Shown here in pieces: positions 43,491-51,933 of a stretch of 64,000 nucleotides of DNA. The notes under the pieces were generated by a model. That model worked only from the letters and a program-made list of their open reading frames with translations, did no database searches and had not been told where the DNA came from. The first letter of the stretch is position 1. Each line of letters opens with the position of its first letter. Position numbers and translations under genes: made by a program. The stretch comes from Veillonella dispar (GTDB lineage: Bacteria > Bacillota > Negativicutes > Veillonellales > Veillonellaceae), in the NCBI RefSeq assembly GCF_900637515.1, contig NZ_LR134375.1, positions 186,001-250,000 of the forward strand. The letters are read 5' to 3'.

Positions 43491-43856
43491 CATGTAAGGG
43501 GAGTGTTAGTATTAATATCAAATGAACCATGTATTTAAACAAGTAGTAGGTTTGGGGTTAGTAATACTTGTCGGGAGATAAATACACGTATGGTAACCAG
43601 GGAATTGTTACCTCTATTTATCATTTGACATTGTCATTATAAGAACAAAAAATGAGTTGAAAATGAAATTTTTTAAGAAATTTCTTTTAATTTCTTGAAA
43701 TTCTAAAAAAGATAATAATTAAGTTTAATTATTGTTGATAAATATGGGGCAATTTTGGTATTATATATAAAGGAGAAGTTGTATATTTTATAAAGGTTTA
43801 ATGGCTATTAAAGTTTTATAAAGTATACAGCTCTAAGGCATGAGAGGAGCAGTCAT
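43491..43856. other. Gene-free AT-rich interval
   Basis: No convincing gene. It contains an inverted repeat GGTAAC/GTTACC around 43592-43612, an AT-rich hairpin around 43670-43710, and a plausible promoter for the downstream gene, TTGATA near 43735 and TATTAT near 43759 with an 18-base spacer. Confidence 0.4.
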
Positions 43857-44219
43857 ATGAGGAAAATATTAACCATATTGTCCCTTTTGTGGCTACTCAG
43901 TATAGGGGGGACCGCTAACGCAACGGACTGGTATTATGTTGGGCCAGATGCGTCAGGAAACCAATTATTTATTGACAATGACAGTGTTCAAAAAAGTGAT
44001 TATGATGCGCTTTTGTGGCTGCGGGTCAATGAACTGGGTGGCGACGAATTGCGATATAAAGTGTATATAAGTAGATATAATCGTACCATGGAAACGTTAA
44101 AGGTAGATGCGTACATGGCAGACGGTACACCTTATGAAAATGTAGAGTATAATGAAAATCCTGAACCTATTGAAGGCAATACAAATGGTCAAGCCATTTA
44201 TAATTTATTGTGGCAATAA
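43857..44219 (+). CDS. Small exported protein of unknown function
   Basis: A 120-residue protein with a signal peptide (residues 1-22, ending ANA) and a mature part beginning TDWYYVGPDASGNQLFIDNDSV. That opening is shared with small exported or surface proteins that start with WYYVG-type strands, but no named family is certain. Likely periplasmic, mostly beta. AGAGGAG precedes the ATG. Own terminator follows, so it is monocistronic. Confidence 0.8.
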   Translation: MRKILTILSLLWLLSIGGTANATDWYYVGPDASGNQLFIDNDSVQKSDYDALLWLRVNELGGDELRYKVYISRYNRTMETLKVDAYMADGTPYENVEYNENPEPIEGNTNGQAIYNLLWQ

Positions 44220-44220
44220 A

Positions 44221-44258
44221 AGAACCATCTAGCACAGCAAACTAGATGGTTCTTTTTT
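44221..44258 (+). terminator. Terminator of the small exported protein gene
   Basis: AGAACCATCTAG pairs with CTAGATGGTTCT over a 9-base loop, followed by TTTTT. Confidence 0.9.
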
Positions 44259-44337
44259 ATATGTGTAAAAAATTTATAAATCTTAGGAATATTTTTTATA
44301 TACAACATCCTCAAATGAGAATGGTATATACGAAAAT

Positions 44338-45366
44338 TTAAACTTGGGCAGAATTGCGACTTAGCTCCAAGTCTTGAATCATTTGGAGATCGTCTTGTGG
44401 AGAACGACCACCAGTTGTTAAGTAGCCACCAACCATGATGCCGTTAAGGCCACCTTTTAAAGCATAAGCTTGTAAGTCACGAAGATTTACTTCACGACCA
44501 CCAGCTGTACGAATCAATGCGTTTGGCAAGATGAAACGGAACACAGCGAAGGTACGTAAAATATCTAGAGGACGTAATGCTTTATTACTTTCAAATGGTG
44601 TACCTTTAACAGGATTTAAAATGTTGAGTGGTACAGAGTCAATATGCAAACGTTTAAGCTCGAATGCCATCTCTACGCGTTGTTCTAATGTTTCATTAAG
44701 CCCGAGGATGCCGCCAGAGCAAACGCGAATACCTGCTTTTTGAGCATTATCGATAGTAGACATTTTATCTTCGTAGGAATGGGTTGTACAAATATCTGGG
44801 AAGTGACTAGGCGCTGTTTCGATATTGGAGTGGTATCGAGTTACACCCACTTCTTTTAATTTGAGAGCTTGTTCGTAAGTTAACAAACCAAGAGAACAGC
44901 AAATTTCGAGACCTACTTCGTTTTTAATACGGTCTAATACGCGAATGATTTGGTTAAATTCGTTTGGGTTATTAGTATTACGACCACTCGTTACGATAGA
45001 AAAACGAATAGCGCCTGCTTCTTTAGCTTTGCGCGCCGCATCGAGGATACTTTCATCATCCATGAACGGATATACTTGAACACCTGTTTCGTGATGGGCA
45101 GATTGGGCACAGAATTTACAGTTTTCAGGACATTTGCCAGAACGTGCATTTACAATGGCGCATACATCCACGGAGTTGTCATTGAAATGTTGGCGAATTT
45201 TATCGGCCATAGCAAGTAGAATCATAGTGTCATCATCTGAAGTATGAATCAGCTCGATTGCTTCTTTCTTAGTGATTTCGCCGCCGTTCATAATGCGGTT
45301 GGCAATAGTAAGAATTTTTTCGTATGTACCCACTTGGGATGATTGTTGATCTGTAGGCAAAGCCAT
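44338..45366 (-). CDS. bioB: Biotin synthase
   Basis: Radical-SAM enzyme inserting sulfur into dethiobiotin. The 342-residue protein has the SAM-cluster motif CPENCKFCAQS near residue 62, preceded by NARSGK, and conserved NIETAPSHF, GILGLNE and NALIRTAGGRE regions. The ATG at 45366 follows GGAGG by 5 bases. No other biotin gene adjoins, so the cell may make biotin from intermediates or encode bioADF elsewhere. Expression is probably repressed by BirA-biotin through the operator at 45442-45472. Confidence 0.96.
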   Translation of the reverse strand: MALPTDQQSSQVGTYEKILTIANRIMNGGEITKKEAIELIHTSDDDTMILLAMADKIRQHFNDNSVDVCAIVNARSGKCPENCKFCAQSAHHETGVQVYPFMDDESILDAARKAKEAGAIRFSIVTSGRNTNNPNEFNQIIRVLDRIKNEVGLEICCSLGLLTYEQALKLKEVGVTRYHSNIETAPSHFPDICTTHSYEDKMSTIDNAQKAGIRVCSGGILGLNETLEQRVEMAFELKRLHIDSVPLNILNPVKGTPFESNKALRPLDILRTFAVFRFILPNALIRTAGGREVNLRDLQAYALKGGLNGIMVGGYLTTGGRSPQDDLQMIQDLELSRNSAQV

Positions 45367-45381
45367 AATAGCCTCCAAGGA

Positions 45382-45415
45382 TTGTTAACTTAATAAAAAC
45401 ATAAAATATTGACAA
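45382..45415. promoter_or_regulatory. Second BirA-like pair of half sites in the bioB leader
   Basis: TTGTTAAC (45382-45389) and ATTGACAA (45408-45415), spaced by 18 bases instead of 15. It could be a degenerate second operator. Confidence 0.35.
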
Positions 45416-45419
45416 TTTG

Positions 45420-45472
45420 ATTGTAAACGTTCGTGTATAAATTGTCAACTTAATGTATTTTTAAGTTAACAA
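45420..45472 (-). promoter_or_regulatory. bioB promoter with BirA operator
   Basis: On the minus strand, TTGACA (complement of 45443-45448), 17-base spacer, TACAAT (complement of 45420-45425). The -35 lies inside TTGTCAAC-N15-GTTAACAA (45442-45472), which matches the known BirA operator form TTGTTAAC-N15-GTTAACAA with one mismatch. Biotin-bound BirA here would block bioB transcription. Confidence 0.85.
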
Positions 45473-45678
45473 AAATGTGGCAGTAGGTTTTAGACCATTT
45501 TTAATACAGGTAAGTCGTATAGTTTAAATCTAATGGGAGATACTATATTTTAGTATCTATTTTGATAGATTGATTGATAGTTATTTTTAAGTAATCTTTA
45601 CGGTTTTGTAGTATAATAAAATATTGTAATTACTATATATAACTATAATAAAAGTACTAATACAAGGAGTGGATATAG

Positions 45679-46950
45679 ATGCAGCCATTTCGATTTATAC
45701 ACTGTGGTGACCTGCATTTAGGGGCACCCTTTCAATATGCTACAGGTATTAGCCGCGCCGTTGATCGTGCCGTGAGCGAAGCTACCTATGTAGCCTTTGA
45801 TACAATTATTGATACTGCTATTGATGAGCATGTTCATGCTGTTGTCATAGCCGGTGATATTTATAATAGCGAAGATCATAATTTAGAGGCACAGGTGCGA
45901 TTTGTGCGCGCCATGTATCGTTTGGCAGAACATCGCATTGCAGTATATATGGTGCAAGGTAATCATGATCCTGCTGAAAGCTGGAAGGCTCAATTGCAGA
46001 TGCCGGATAATGTGCATGTATTCTCTAGTGAACAAGTACAACGTTTCCCATTAATTGTTAACAATATAGAAATTGGTGGCGTTTACGGCATTAGCTGTGG
46101 CCATGGTAATGAAAGCGACAATTATGCGCGCCAATACCGCGCCTTTGAACGTGATGAATTTTCTCTGGCTGTCATGCATGGGACGGTAGGTTCTAGTGCA
46201 GGCTCTGAAAACCATAATGTGACCGGCCCATGCAGTTTAACTGATCTAGCAGAGGCGGCTATGGATTATTGGGCATTAGGACATATTCACAAATCTCAAG
46301 TTCTTAGCGAGGAACCTCTTGTTGTTTATTCCGGTAATCCGCAAGGTTTACACCGCAAGGAAATAGGGCCTAAGGGGTGCTATCTCGTCTCTGTATCTCA
46401 TAATGGTCATTGTGAACCTCGTTTCATTGAAACAAGTGCAATCCGTTTTGAAGAAATCAAAATTGATATTGCAGGCATGAAAACGGAAGCAGAATTTTTA
46501 GAAATTTTACGCCATAAAAAAGAGAATTTGCGTAAACAACATAAGAAAAATATCTTGCTTTCCATTGTTCTCGTAGGTACAGGCCCATTGCATCGCTTGT
46601 GTACACAAGAAGGTGTGCGCAAATTATGGTTGCAAGAGTCCCAAAGTGAAGAGAAAAGCAAGTCTATATTTGTTATGCCGTATCGCATGATGTGTAATAC
46701 GCGACCTAGCATTAATTTGGCTGAACGTAGATTGTTATCCGATGTGGTAGGGGATTATTTACGCGCCTATGATGATATGGTTGACGGCAATGCGGTACAG
46801 ACGGTACGTCAAATTTTGGCAGAACGACCTGAGTTTAAGCGCTTAGGTGTATATGCCGAGTTGTTAAGTGATGAATTATTGCTTCGCGCCTTGAAGCGCT
46901 GTGAAATTGAAGGTGTTACTGTATTGATGGGGGCTAACGATGAACATTAA
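45679..46950 (+). CDS. SbcD/YhaO-like metallophosphatase nuclease
   Basis: A 423-residue protein with calcineurin-like phosphoesterase motifs: FIHCGDLHLG near residue 6, VIAGDIYNSED near 57, VQGNHDPAE near 92, VMHGT near 166 and LGHIHKSQV near 205. This is the Mre11/SbcD core that cuts DNA ends or hairpins with an SMC-like ATPase. The Bacillus homologue is YhaO. AAGGAG precedes the ATG. It overlaps the next gene, encoding its presumed ATPase partner, by 11 bases. Confidence 0.9.
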   Translation: MQPFRFIHCGDLHLGAPFQYATGISRAVDRAVSEATYVAFDTIIDTAIDEHVHAVVIAGDIYNSEDHNLEAQVRFVRAMYRLAEHRIAVYMVQGNHDPAESWKAQLQMPDNVHVFSSEQVQRFPLIVNNIEIGGVYGISCGHGNESDNYARQYRAFERDEFSLAVMHGTVGSSAGSENHNVTGPCSLTDLAEAAMDYWALGHIHKSQVLSEEPLVVYSGNPQGLHRKEIGPKGCYLVSVSHNGHCEPRFIETSAIRFEEIKIDIAGMKTEAEFLEILRHKKENLRKQHKKNILLSIVLVGTGPLHRLCTQEGVRKLWLQESQSEEKSKSIFVMPYRMMCNTRPSINLAERRLLSDVVGDYLRAYDDMVDGNAVQTVRQILAERPEFKRLGVYAELLSDELLLRALKRCEIEGVTVLMGANDEH

Positions 46951-49822
46951 ACGCATACGATTTGATGAATTTGGCCCGTATTGCGACTGGTCTTTCACTA
47001 CGGGGAATCATGGTGTTCAGCTCATGTATGGACCTAATGAAAGTGGCAAAACCTCCTTGCTTGAAGGGATGCGCACACTTTTATTTGGTGGTACGCATAA
47101 GGCTTATGGGTCTATGACGGGTGCCCTCGATGTAGAGCGTAATGGTGAAAGCTACTACATTGGTCGTAAGGGTAAACAACTGGACTTTTACAGTCCTGGA
47201 AATCCAGCCATTCATGAGGAGCCAGCTCAACACTGGTGGCATGGTATTGATAAAAAAACATATAATCGAATTTTTGCATTGACCCTTGATGATTTACAAG
47301 GCCTCGATGTTCTGCAAGAGGTAGAGGTTCGGTCTCGCTTCTTCGGTGCTGAAGGGGGCGAGCATTTAGGCTCTGTCGTAAAAGATGTGGAAAAAGGCGC
47401 TACTGATTTATTAGTAGCTTCCTCCAATGGTAAACGCCGCATCAATGTGTTGATGGATGAGCTTAAGGAAAATCGTCAAAAATTAAGCCATTTAGCCGAA
47501 CATGAAACGCAATATGTAGAATTGCAAAAAGCCTTTCACAGTACGGAACAGACTGAAGCAGAATTACAAGGTCAGTTGCAAGAGTGGAAGGAATACCGCG
47601 ATGGTATAGACGTCGTATTGCGCGCATGGGATACGTATCGCCGTAGCGAAGAAGCGCGTATGCATATGCAACAGTACAATAGTGAGCTTGCCTTGAGTCG
47701 TGATGAGTTCCTTCGTATCGATGAGGAAATCAAACGAGCTCGAGACAATATGCAGTTGTGGCAAGAAAAGGAAGCGGCCTTGATGCCAGCTAACTTTAGC
47801 CCGGATAGTCCATTTGGTACGTATGGTCAAGATATTGAAGACCTTATTCAACAAGGGGCTAAATGGGAACAATTGCGCCGTGAGTGTGAAGAAGGTGATG
47901 CGTACATCTTTAAGGTACGGGAACAACTAGAATTTTCTCGTTCTATGCATTCTGCATGGCGTGATGATGAGCCGATGGCTGATGATGTGAATTGGTTTGA
48001 AGGTGAGCGTTTAGCAAGTCGCTTGCGTACTGCTAAAGACCAATTATTGCATTGGCAAGACCGTAAACCTGCTGAGGCATCTGATGATTTGCCAGCAGCT
48101 AACCTTGATGGAGCATCCTTGCCAAATTACAGTGAAGCGGATTTGGCAAAAAAAGAGCATCTTGAACGTGAATTAGAGCTTATCTTGATGGATATAGATC
48201 GAGTTACGCAAAAACGAGATAGCTATGGTCCAGATGCACAACCGAGTCATTTGCCAAAATGGTTACAACGCATTAGCGGCGTAGCAGCCGTTATTGGTGT
48301 ACTACTTGTATTAGCGGGCCTCTTAGTATTGGAGTCCGTCCTATATACAATTGGTGGCTTTATATTATTAATCCTATCGATGGCATTGTTCTGGTATGCA
48401 ACATGGAAACGCCATAATGGTAATTCCGATGTATCTAAACTGAACTATGAGTTACAAATCTTGTCCTCTCGTAAATCTGATGTAGAACATCAGTTAGAGG
48501 CAATTGTTAAAGCTGCAACACCTGTAGCGAGCCCTATTCCATCCATAGAAGGGGCGGCGCATCTTGATCGTTGGATTCAAGAAGGTCATACATTACAAGC
48601 TATTTATGATGAAGCCCTTGCAGCTTGGCAGAATTGGTTACCTCAAGGGGCTGCGAAGAGTCTTAACGAAGATGATTTCTTTGGCCTCAAGCAAGAGTAT
48701 GATCAATATCATGAACAATTGCGCACCATTGAAGGTTATGAAAAGCGATTAGCTGAGCATAAAGAAGGGTTGCGCGTTATTGAAGATCAAGCGATGACCT
48801 TGTGGTATAACCTTGGTGTTGAAGCGCCAGTATCTCCAATAGAGTTAAAACGTATTTATAATCAATATAAAAACTTCCAACAAAATAAAATTGTATGGGA
48901 ACAAAAGGAAGCACAACGTAAAAGCTTCCGCAATGAGTACGATAACTGGCACCGCAAAGAAAAAGAATTGCTACTTCGTCAACAAGAGCTCTTGCACAAG
49001 GCGGGTGTGGAAAGCTCCAACGAATATCGTCAACATCTTATTGATGAAGATCAATACAAGCAATGGCAAACCATTTACAAACAAAGTCAGGTTCAGTTAG
49101 ACTTACTAGCACCTGATGCGGAGAATAGAGATTTGTTCTATCGACGCTTGCGTGAAGGCAATAAGGATAATTGGCTTGATGAATTGGCGCATTCTGAACG
49201 AGAAATAGCATCCATTGAAGACAAGTTGGCAATCTTATATGAGCGCCGTGGTCAAATTGTAGAGTCTATGCGTGCCCTAGGTTCTGACCAAGAGCAACAC
49301 CAAATGCTTCAAGAGCGTGAAGCATTACAAAATGAACTGGAATCTGCTCTTGAAGATTGGGCTACACAAGTGTTGATGAGCCACTGCATGGATAAGGCGC
49401 AGCAATCTTACGAGCAAGAAAAACAGCCTCATATGTTAGAACTTGCATCCTCTTATATAGAACGGTTAACTGGTGGTATGTATACCTTTGATGTTCTCGG
49501 TATCAACGAAGGGGTAGCATTGGTTAATGGCAATGGAGAACGATTAGAGCTTAAGTACTGGTCTAGCGGCTTGGCTGACCAAGTATATTTGGCATTGCGA
49601 CTAGCACTTGCTAAGGTATTTTCTTACCAAGTTGAGTCCTTGCCGATTATCTTAGATGATATCCTCGTGCGCTTTGATGAAAACCGTCAACGTAGTGCAT
49701 TAGAATTATTAGCAGAAATCGGAAAGAACCAACAAATCTGGTTATTCACGTGCCAACGGTCTGTATTTGATATGGCTCAATCTATTACAGGCATTGATTG
49801 CCACAGATTGAGTCGCAATTAA
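46940..49822 (+). CDS. SbcC/YhaN-like AAA ATPase with coiled coils and mid membrane segments
   Basis: A 960-residue SMC/Rad50-like ATPase. Walker A is GPNESGKTSLLEG near residue 33; the C-terminal half-site has YWSSGLADQVYLALRLAL near 875 and Walker B LPIILDDILVRFD near 898. Between them are long coiled coils. The middle (about 440-490) contains two hydrophobic helices, as in Bacillus YhaN, which suggests membrane anchoring, instead of the zinc hook CxxC of Rad50/SbcC. It works with the preceding nuclease gene. A 32-base tandem duplication spans its stop codon. Confidence 0.9.
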   Translation: MNIKRIRFDEFGPYCDWSFTTGNHGVQLMYGPNESGKTSLLEGMRTLLFGGTHKAYGSMTGALDVERNGESYYIGRKGKQLDFYSPGNPAIHEEPAQHWWHGIDKKTYNRIFALTLDDLQGLDVLQEVEVRSRFFGAEGGEHLGSVVKDVEKGATDLLVASSNGKRRINVLMDELKENRQKLSHLAEHETQYVELQKAFHSTEQTEAELQGQLQEWKEYRDGIDVVLRAWDTYRRSEEARMHMQQYNSELALSRDEFLRIDEEIKRARDNMQLWQEKEAALMPANFSPDSPFGTYGQDIEDLIQQGAKWEQLRRECEEGDAYIFKVREQLEFSRSMHSAWRDDEPMADDVNWFEGERLASRLRTAKDQLLHWQDRKPAEASDDLPAANLDGASLPNYSEADLAKKEHLERELELILMDIDRVTQKRDSYGPDAQPSHLPKWLQRISGVAAVIGVLLVLAGLLVLESVLYTIGGFILLILSMALFWYATWKRHNGNSDVSKLNYELQILSSRKSDVEHQLEAIVKAATPVASPIPSIEGAAHLDRWIQEGHTLQAIYDEALAAWQNWLPQGAAKSLNEDDFFGLKQEYDQYHEQLRTIEGYEKRLAEHKEGLRVIEDQAMTLWYNLGVEAPVSPIELKRIYNQYKNFQQNKIVWEQKEAQRKSFRNEYDNWHRKEKELLLRQQELLHKAGVESSNEYRQHLIDEDQYKQWQTIYKQSQVQLDLLAPDAENRDLFYRRLREGNKDNWLDELAHSEREIASIEDKLAILYERRGQIVESMRALGSDQEQHQMLQEREALQNELESALEDWATQVLMSHCMDKAQQSYEQEKQPHMLELASSYIERLTGGMYTFDVLGINEGVALVNGNGERLELKYWSSGLADQVYLALRLALAKVFSYQVESLPIILDDILVRFDENRQRSALELLAEIGKNQQIWLFTCQRSVFDMAQSITGIDCHRLSRN

Positions 49823-49855
49823 ACATTGATTGCCACAGATTAAGTCGTAACTAAA
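49792..49855 (+). repeat. 32-base tandem duplication across the stop codon of the YhaN-like gene
   Basis: Positions 49792-49823 and 49824-49855 differ at only three places (both begin CATTGATTGCCACAGATT). The stop codon lies in the first copy. A hairpin CCCTGTGAA/TTCACAGGG (49862-49890) follows and has no T-run. Confidence 0.92.
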
Positions 49856-49985
49856 TTGAACCCCTGTGAAGGTGTTTAGCTTTCACAGGGAATATTCATA
49901 GTGATGATATATGTGATGTAACTAAAGTAACTGTTTTAGTTATCATAGTGTGTTAGTATAAATTAGAAAGAAAGGGGTTGAGTAC

Positions 49986-51029
49986 TTGAATACAGCATAT
50001 TTAGATATGATCCAAGGGAAGAACCCTGGTGTAACACCTGTATGGTATATGCGCCAAGCTGGTCGTAGCCAAACGGAGTACCGTAAAATTAAGGAAAAAT
50101 ATACGCTCTTTGAAATTACAAAAGAGCCTGAGTTGTGTGCTCGTGTTACGGAATTACCTGTAAAAGAATACGGTGTGGATGCAGCGATTCTTTATAAGGA
50201 TATTATGAGTCCTATGGTGGGGATGAATGTAAAGGTAGAACTCAAGGCTGGTGTGGGCCCTGTGTTTAATACACCGATTCGCTCCATGGTTGATGTAGAT
50301 AAACTAGATGCCTTTGATCCTACAAAGGTAGATTATATTGGAAAGACAATTACATTGTTAACGTCTGGTATGCTCGACGTGCCACTCATTGGTTTCTGCG
50401 GAGCGCCGTTTACCATTGCGTCTTACCTTATCGAAGGTGGACCAACAAAGAATTATAATAAGACCCGTGGCATGCTCATCGGTGCGCCTGATGTGTGGAA
50501 TGCATTGATGACAAAGTTAGCGGACATGTCTATTGAATACTTGTCTATGCAAGCCGAAGCAGGTGCGAATGCACTACAAATTTTTGACTCTTGGGTAGGT
50601 GCTGTGAATGCGGACCAATACAAACAAGGGATTTATCCTCATATGGAACGCATTATTAAGACTGTTAAAGAACGATACCCTCATTTGCCTATGGCTATGA
50701 ATGGTGTTGGTACCGATCATCTTGTATCTATTTGGTCTCATTTGCCATTAGATGTAATCGCCCTTGATTGGCGTAGCTCCATCGTTATGGCCAATGAACG
50801 AGGTGTAACACAGACGGTACAAGGCAATTTAGATCCAGCTTACTTATTCGCTGATGAAAAAACATTAGCTCACGAAGTAGATCGTATTTTACTTGACGGT
50901 GTTCGTTACGGTCGCCATATCTTTAATTTAGGTCATGGCGTATTCCCAGAAGCGGATCCTAAGAAGCTTCATTGGCTCACAGACTATGTACATGAACGTA
51001 GTCGTGAACTATGGGCTCAAGAGGGGTAA
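49986..51029 (+). CDS. hemE: Uroporphyrinogen decarboxylase
   Basis: Converts uroporphyrinogen III to coproporphyrinogen III. The 347-residue protein begins at a TTG (49986), with AAGGGG 8 bases upstream, and shows PVWYMRQAGRSQTEYR near residue 18, FCGAPFTIASYLIEGG near 140, and the GNLDPAYLF motif near 280. The order hemE-hemH-hemY matches Bacillus. Length and motifs are those of classic HemE, not the corrinoid-type methyltransferase relatives common in anaerobes. Confidence 0.95.
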   Translation: MNTAYLDMIQGKNPGVTPVWYMRQAGRSQTEYRKIKEKYTLFEITKEPELCARVTELPVKEYGVDAAILYKDIMSPMVGMNVKVELKAGVGPVFNTPIRSMVDVDKLDAFDPTKVDYIGKTITLLTSGMLDVPLIGFCGAPFTIASYLIEGGPTKNYNKTRGMLIGAPDVWNALMTKLADMSIEYLSMQAEAGANALQIFDSWVGAVNADQYKQGIYPHMERIIKTVKERYPHLPMAMNGVGTDHLVSIWSHLPLDVIALDWRSSIVMANERGVTQTVQGNLDPAYLFADEKTLAHEVDRILLDGVRYGRHIFNLGHGVFPEADPKKLHWLTDYVHERSRELWAQEG

Positions 51030-51033
51030 TCTA

Positions 51034-51933
51034 GTGAACATTGAGAAAAAAGGATTATTATTTTTATCCTATGGTAGCCCTTTAAGTAAGGATGATTTAG
51101 TGCCATATATGACGAGCATTCGTCATGGTCGTGTGCCTACAGATGCGGAAGTGGTTAATCTTACACGCCGCTATGATGCAATTGGACAATGGTCTAATGT
51201 AGAATTACAAACAATGGCAGAGCGTCAATATGAAACATTGATTACATTGTTACCATCTATGCCATCAGCTATTGGCTATCTTCATATGAAACCTTCGATT
51301 GCTGATGCGGTAGATGATTTAGTCCAACAAGGTGTAGAACACATCGTTGCTATCGTAACGGCTCCATTTTTTACGTCTCTTGGTACAGGGGCCTATGAGA
51401 AGCAAGTACAAGCTGCCATTGGTACTCATCAAGGTGTAACATTTGATGTGATTCGCTCCTGGTGGGATCAACCACCATTTATGGAATATTGGGTAAAAGC
51501 CGTTTCGGATTGTATCAATGATACTAACGATGTATTTGTAATTTTTAGTGCTCATAGTATACCGCTTATTAATAGCCACAATGGAGATTCTTATGCGTTA
51601 GCTTTAGAGAAAAGTGCCCGAGAAATCGCAGAACGTTGTGGTTTATCTAATTGGTCTGTGGCTTGGCAGAGTGCGGCCCTACATGGTCAATGGTTAGGTC
51701 CTACCGTAGAAGAGGCTATCAATCAAGCTCTACGTAATGGTGCGATACATATCGCCTTTGTACCATTTGGCTTTGTCAGCAATCATGTAGAGGTGTTGTA
51801 CGATAATGATGTGGAGTGTAAAGAACTCGTTGATGCGGGCGGCGCTGTATATATGCGTGCACAGATGCCGAATTGTAATGAAACATTCTTACAAGCTATG
51901 GCGAGTGCAATATTAGAAAGGATTCATTCGTGA
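51034..51933 (+). CDS. hemH: Ferrochelatase (coproporphyrin-type context)
   Basis: Inserts iron into a porphyrin. A GTG start at 51034, just 4 bases after hemE, is preceded by GAGGGG and gives 299 residues beginning MNIEKKGLLFLSYGSP. Family motifs are FLSYGSP, VTAPFFTSLGTGAYEKQV near 110 and FSAHSIP near 170; the conserved His in SAHS is catalytic. The gene set here (with hemY and hemQ) suggests the substrate is coproporphyrin III, as in CpfC of Gram-positives. No C-terminal 2Fe-2S motif was noted. Confidence 0.93.
   Translation: MNIEKKGLLFLSYGSPLSKDDLVPYMTSIRHGRVPTDAEVVNLTRRYDAIGQWSNVELQTMAERQYETLITLLPSMPSAIGYLHMKPSIADAVDDLVQQGVEHIVAIVTAPFFTSLGTGAYEKQVQAAIGTHQGVTFDVIRSWWDQPPFMEYWVKAVSDCINDTNDVFVIFSAHSIPLINSHNGDSYALALEKSAREIAERCGLSNWSVAWQSAALHGQWLGPTVEEAINQALRNGAIHIAFVPFGFVSNHVEVLYDNDVECKELVDAGGAVYMRAQMPNCNETFLQAMASAILERIHS

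Noticed and set aside
43522-43581. A 19-codon frame beginning MNHVFKQVVGLG
   Set aside because: It has no Shine-Dalgarno sequence at a suitable distance, and the interval is AT-rich without other gene signals.
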